Of a DNA stretch of 5,687 bases, positions 5,021 through 5,687 are shown piece by piece. The position numbers and the translations under genes were made by a program. Below the pieces are notes generated by a model that did not search any database, had not been told where the DNA came from, and saw nothing but the letters and a program-made list of their open reading frames with translations. Each line of letters begins with the position of its first letter. The first letter of the stretch is position 1. The stretch is from Nitrososphaerales archaeon TH5888 (GTDB lineage: Archaea; Thermoproteota; Nitrososphaeria; Nitrososphaerales; Nitrososphaeraceae): the NCBI GenBank assembly GCA_014523595.1, contig JAATVN010000177.1, positions 1 to 5,687 of the forward strand, given 5' to 3'.

Positions 5021-5687
5021 TCAGTTCTTAGATAGATTTTTTAAATACTGCAGTCCTAGTTTTAATTCATTTTCATACTTCGTATTCTCGACTGAAGGCT
5101 CGAAGGTAAGAAATTTTGAATATTTTATTCTCTTGAGAGCTCCTATCATATCCTTAAAATCTATATGGGCGAAACCAGGCATTTTCCTATTGTTATCTGA
5201 TACATGAACATGTTTTAACATTGTATTGGAATTTACGATTGCATCATAAATTGAGTCTTCTTCTATGTTCATATGGAAAGTATCTAACATAATTCCTACG
5301 TTTTCACGGTCAACGAGTTTGACGATATATTTCGCATCTTCCGAATTGGTGCAAATAGGAGTGCTGTAGCGATTCAATGGTTCAATGAGGAGGTCAATAT
5401 CGTAATTACTGGCATACTTTGCTAGCTCACGCAATGACTCTATCAAGGAAGAAATTAATTTTCTTTTCTCTTCTCGTAATAAATACTTGTGGTTACTATC
5501 TGAAATTAGTGGCTCTTCACTAAACAAACAGAGATTAAATGTCTTGCCACCCAGCTTCTGGCAAAGAGTAACACATTTTTTTACATAGTTCTCAGCAGCT
5601 TTCAATGAATTATTATTAGTAGTAACCAAGTTACGGAATCTAGACTCACTACTACTTAACCCCCACATACCAGTGATGCCAGATACA
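5021..5687 (-). CDS. Ketose 3-epimerase-like / sugar phosphate isomerase TIM barrel (5' end outside window)
   Basis: Member of the xylose-isomerase-like TIM-barrel superfamily, close to the D-tagatose/D-psicose 3-epimerases, which move the C3 configuration of ketoses using a divalent metal. The frame stays open past the ATG at 5668 to the window edge, reading VSGITGMWG, as this family does before its first conserved helix. The gene therefore starts outside, and about 50-70 N-terminal residues are missing if it has the usual length of 270-290. Counting from Met at 5668: IEPLNR (95-100), LDTFHMN (128-134), HVHVSD (153-158), RKMPGFAHIDF (161-171) and FEPS (189-192). Glu96, Asp129, His155 and Glu190 have exactly the spacing of the metal ligands of the characterised epimerases; His132 and Arg161 also match. 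Ser102 replaces the usual Glu. The substrate is unknown. It may share a transcript with egtD. Confidence 0.85.
   Translation of the reverse strand, partial: VSGITGMWGLSSSESRFRNLVTTNNNSLKAAENYVKKCVTLCQKLGGKTFNLCLFSEEPLISDSNHKYLLREEKRKLISSLIESLRELAKYASNYDIDLLIEPLNRYSTPICTNSEDAKYIVKLVDRENVGIMLDTFHMNIEEDSIYDAIVNSNTMLKHVHVSDNNRKMPGFAHIDFKDMIGALKRIKYSKFLTFEPSVENTKYENELKLGLQYLKNLSKN

Noticed and set aside
4215..5207. Plus-strand ORFs opposite egtD and the epimerase
   Set aside because: They are antisense shadows with Leu/Ser/Phe-rich composition typical of reversed AT-rich coding DNA.

Overview
The window looks like a chromosomal segment of an AT-rich archaeon, most likely a terrestrial ammonia-oxidising member of the Nitrososphaerota. 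A low-G+C genus such as Nitrosocosmicus would fit. This rests on roughly one-third G+C (by eye), TTG initiation codons with archaeal TATA-like boxes 28-30 nt upstream and no Shine-Dalgarno sequence, archaeal-type metabolic genes and long gene-poor spacers. No rRNA, tRNA, CRISPR array or insertion sequence was found, so the taxonomic assignment is an inference.

Layout from left to right. Positions 1-68 (minus) hold what appears to be the N-terminus of a membrane protein that runs off the left edge. A promoter region of about 245 nt separates it from a complete, divergently oriented homoserine dehydrogenase gene (313-1323, plus). Positions 1324-2635 form a gene-poor stretch. It holds one credible small Lys/Arg-rich protein gene (1589-1783, minus), two tentative micro-ORFs (1489-1581 and 2423-2596, plus), a possibly decayed coding stretch (2107-2460), and several inverted repeats. 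Next come egtB (2636-3979, plus) and egtD (3947-4954, minus), which converge and overlap by 33 bp at their 3' ends. Upstream of egtD, and in its direction, lies a ketose 3-epimerase/sugar-phosphate-isomerase-like TIM-barrel gene (5021 to beyond 5687, minus).

The most notable content is the ergothioneine pair. EgtD trimethylates histidine to hercynine. EgtB is the iron-dependent sulfoxide synthase that joins hercynine to a thiol donor using O2. The last step, the PLP-dependent C-S lyase EgtE, is not visible here, and neither is EgtA or EgtC. EgtB residues in the thiol-binding positions differ from the mycobacterial gamma-glutamylcysteine-using enzyme. This hints at a short pathway that uses cysteine directly. 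Ergothioneine would be a plausible antioxidant for an aerobic archaeon that lives on O2-dependent ammonia oxidation.

The TIM-barrel epimerase keeps the full metal-binding set of the D-tagatose/D-psicose 3-epimerase family but has Ser where the family's second active-site Glu is expected. All three complete, named enzyme genes start with TTG.
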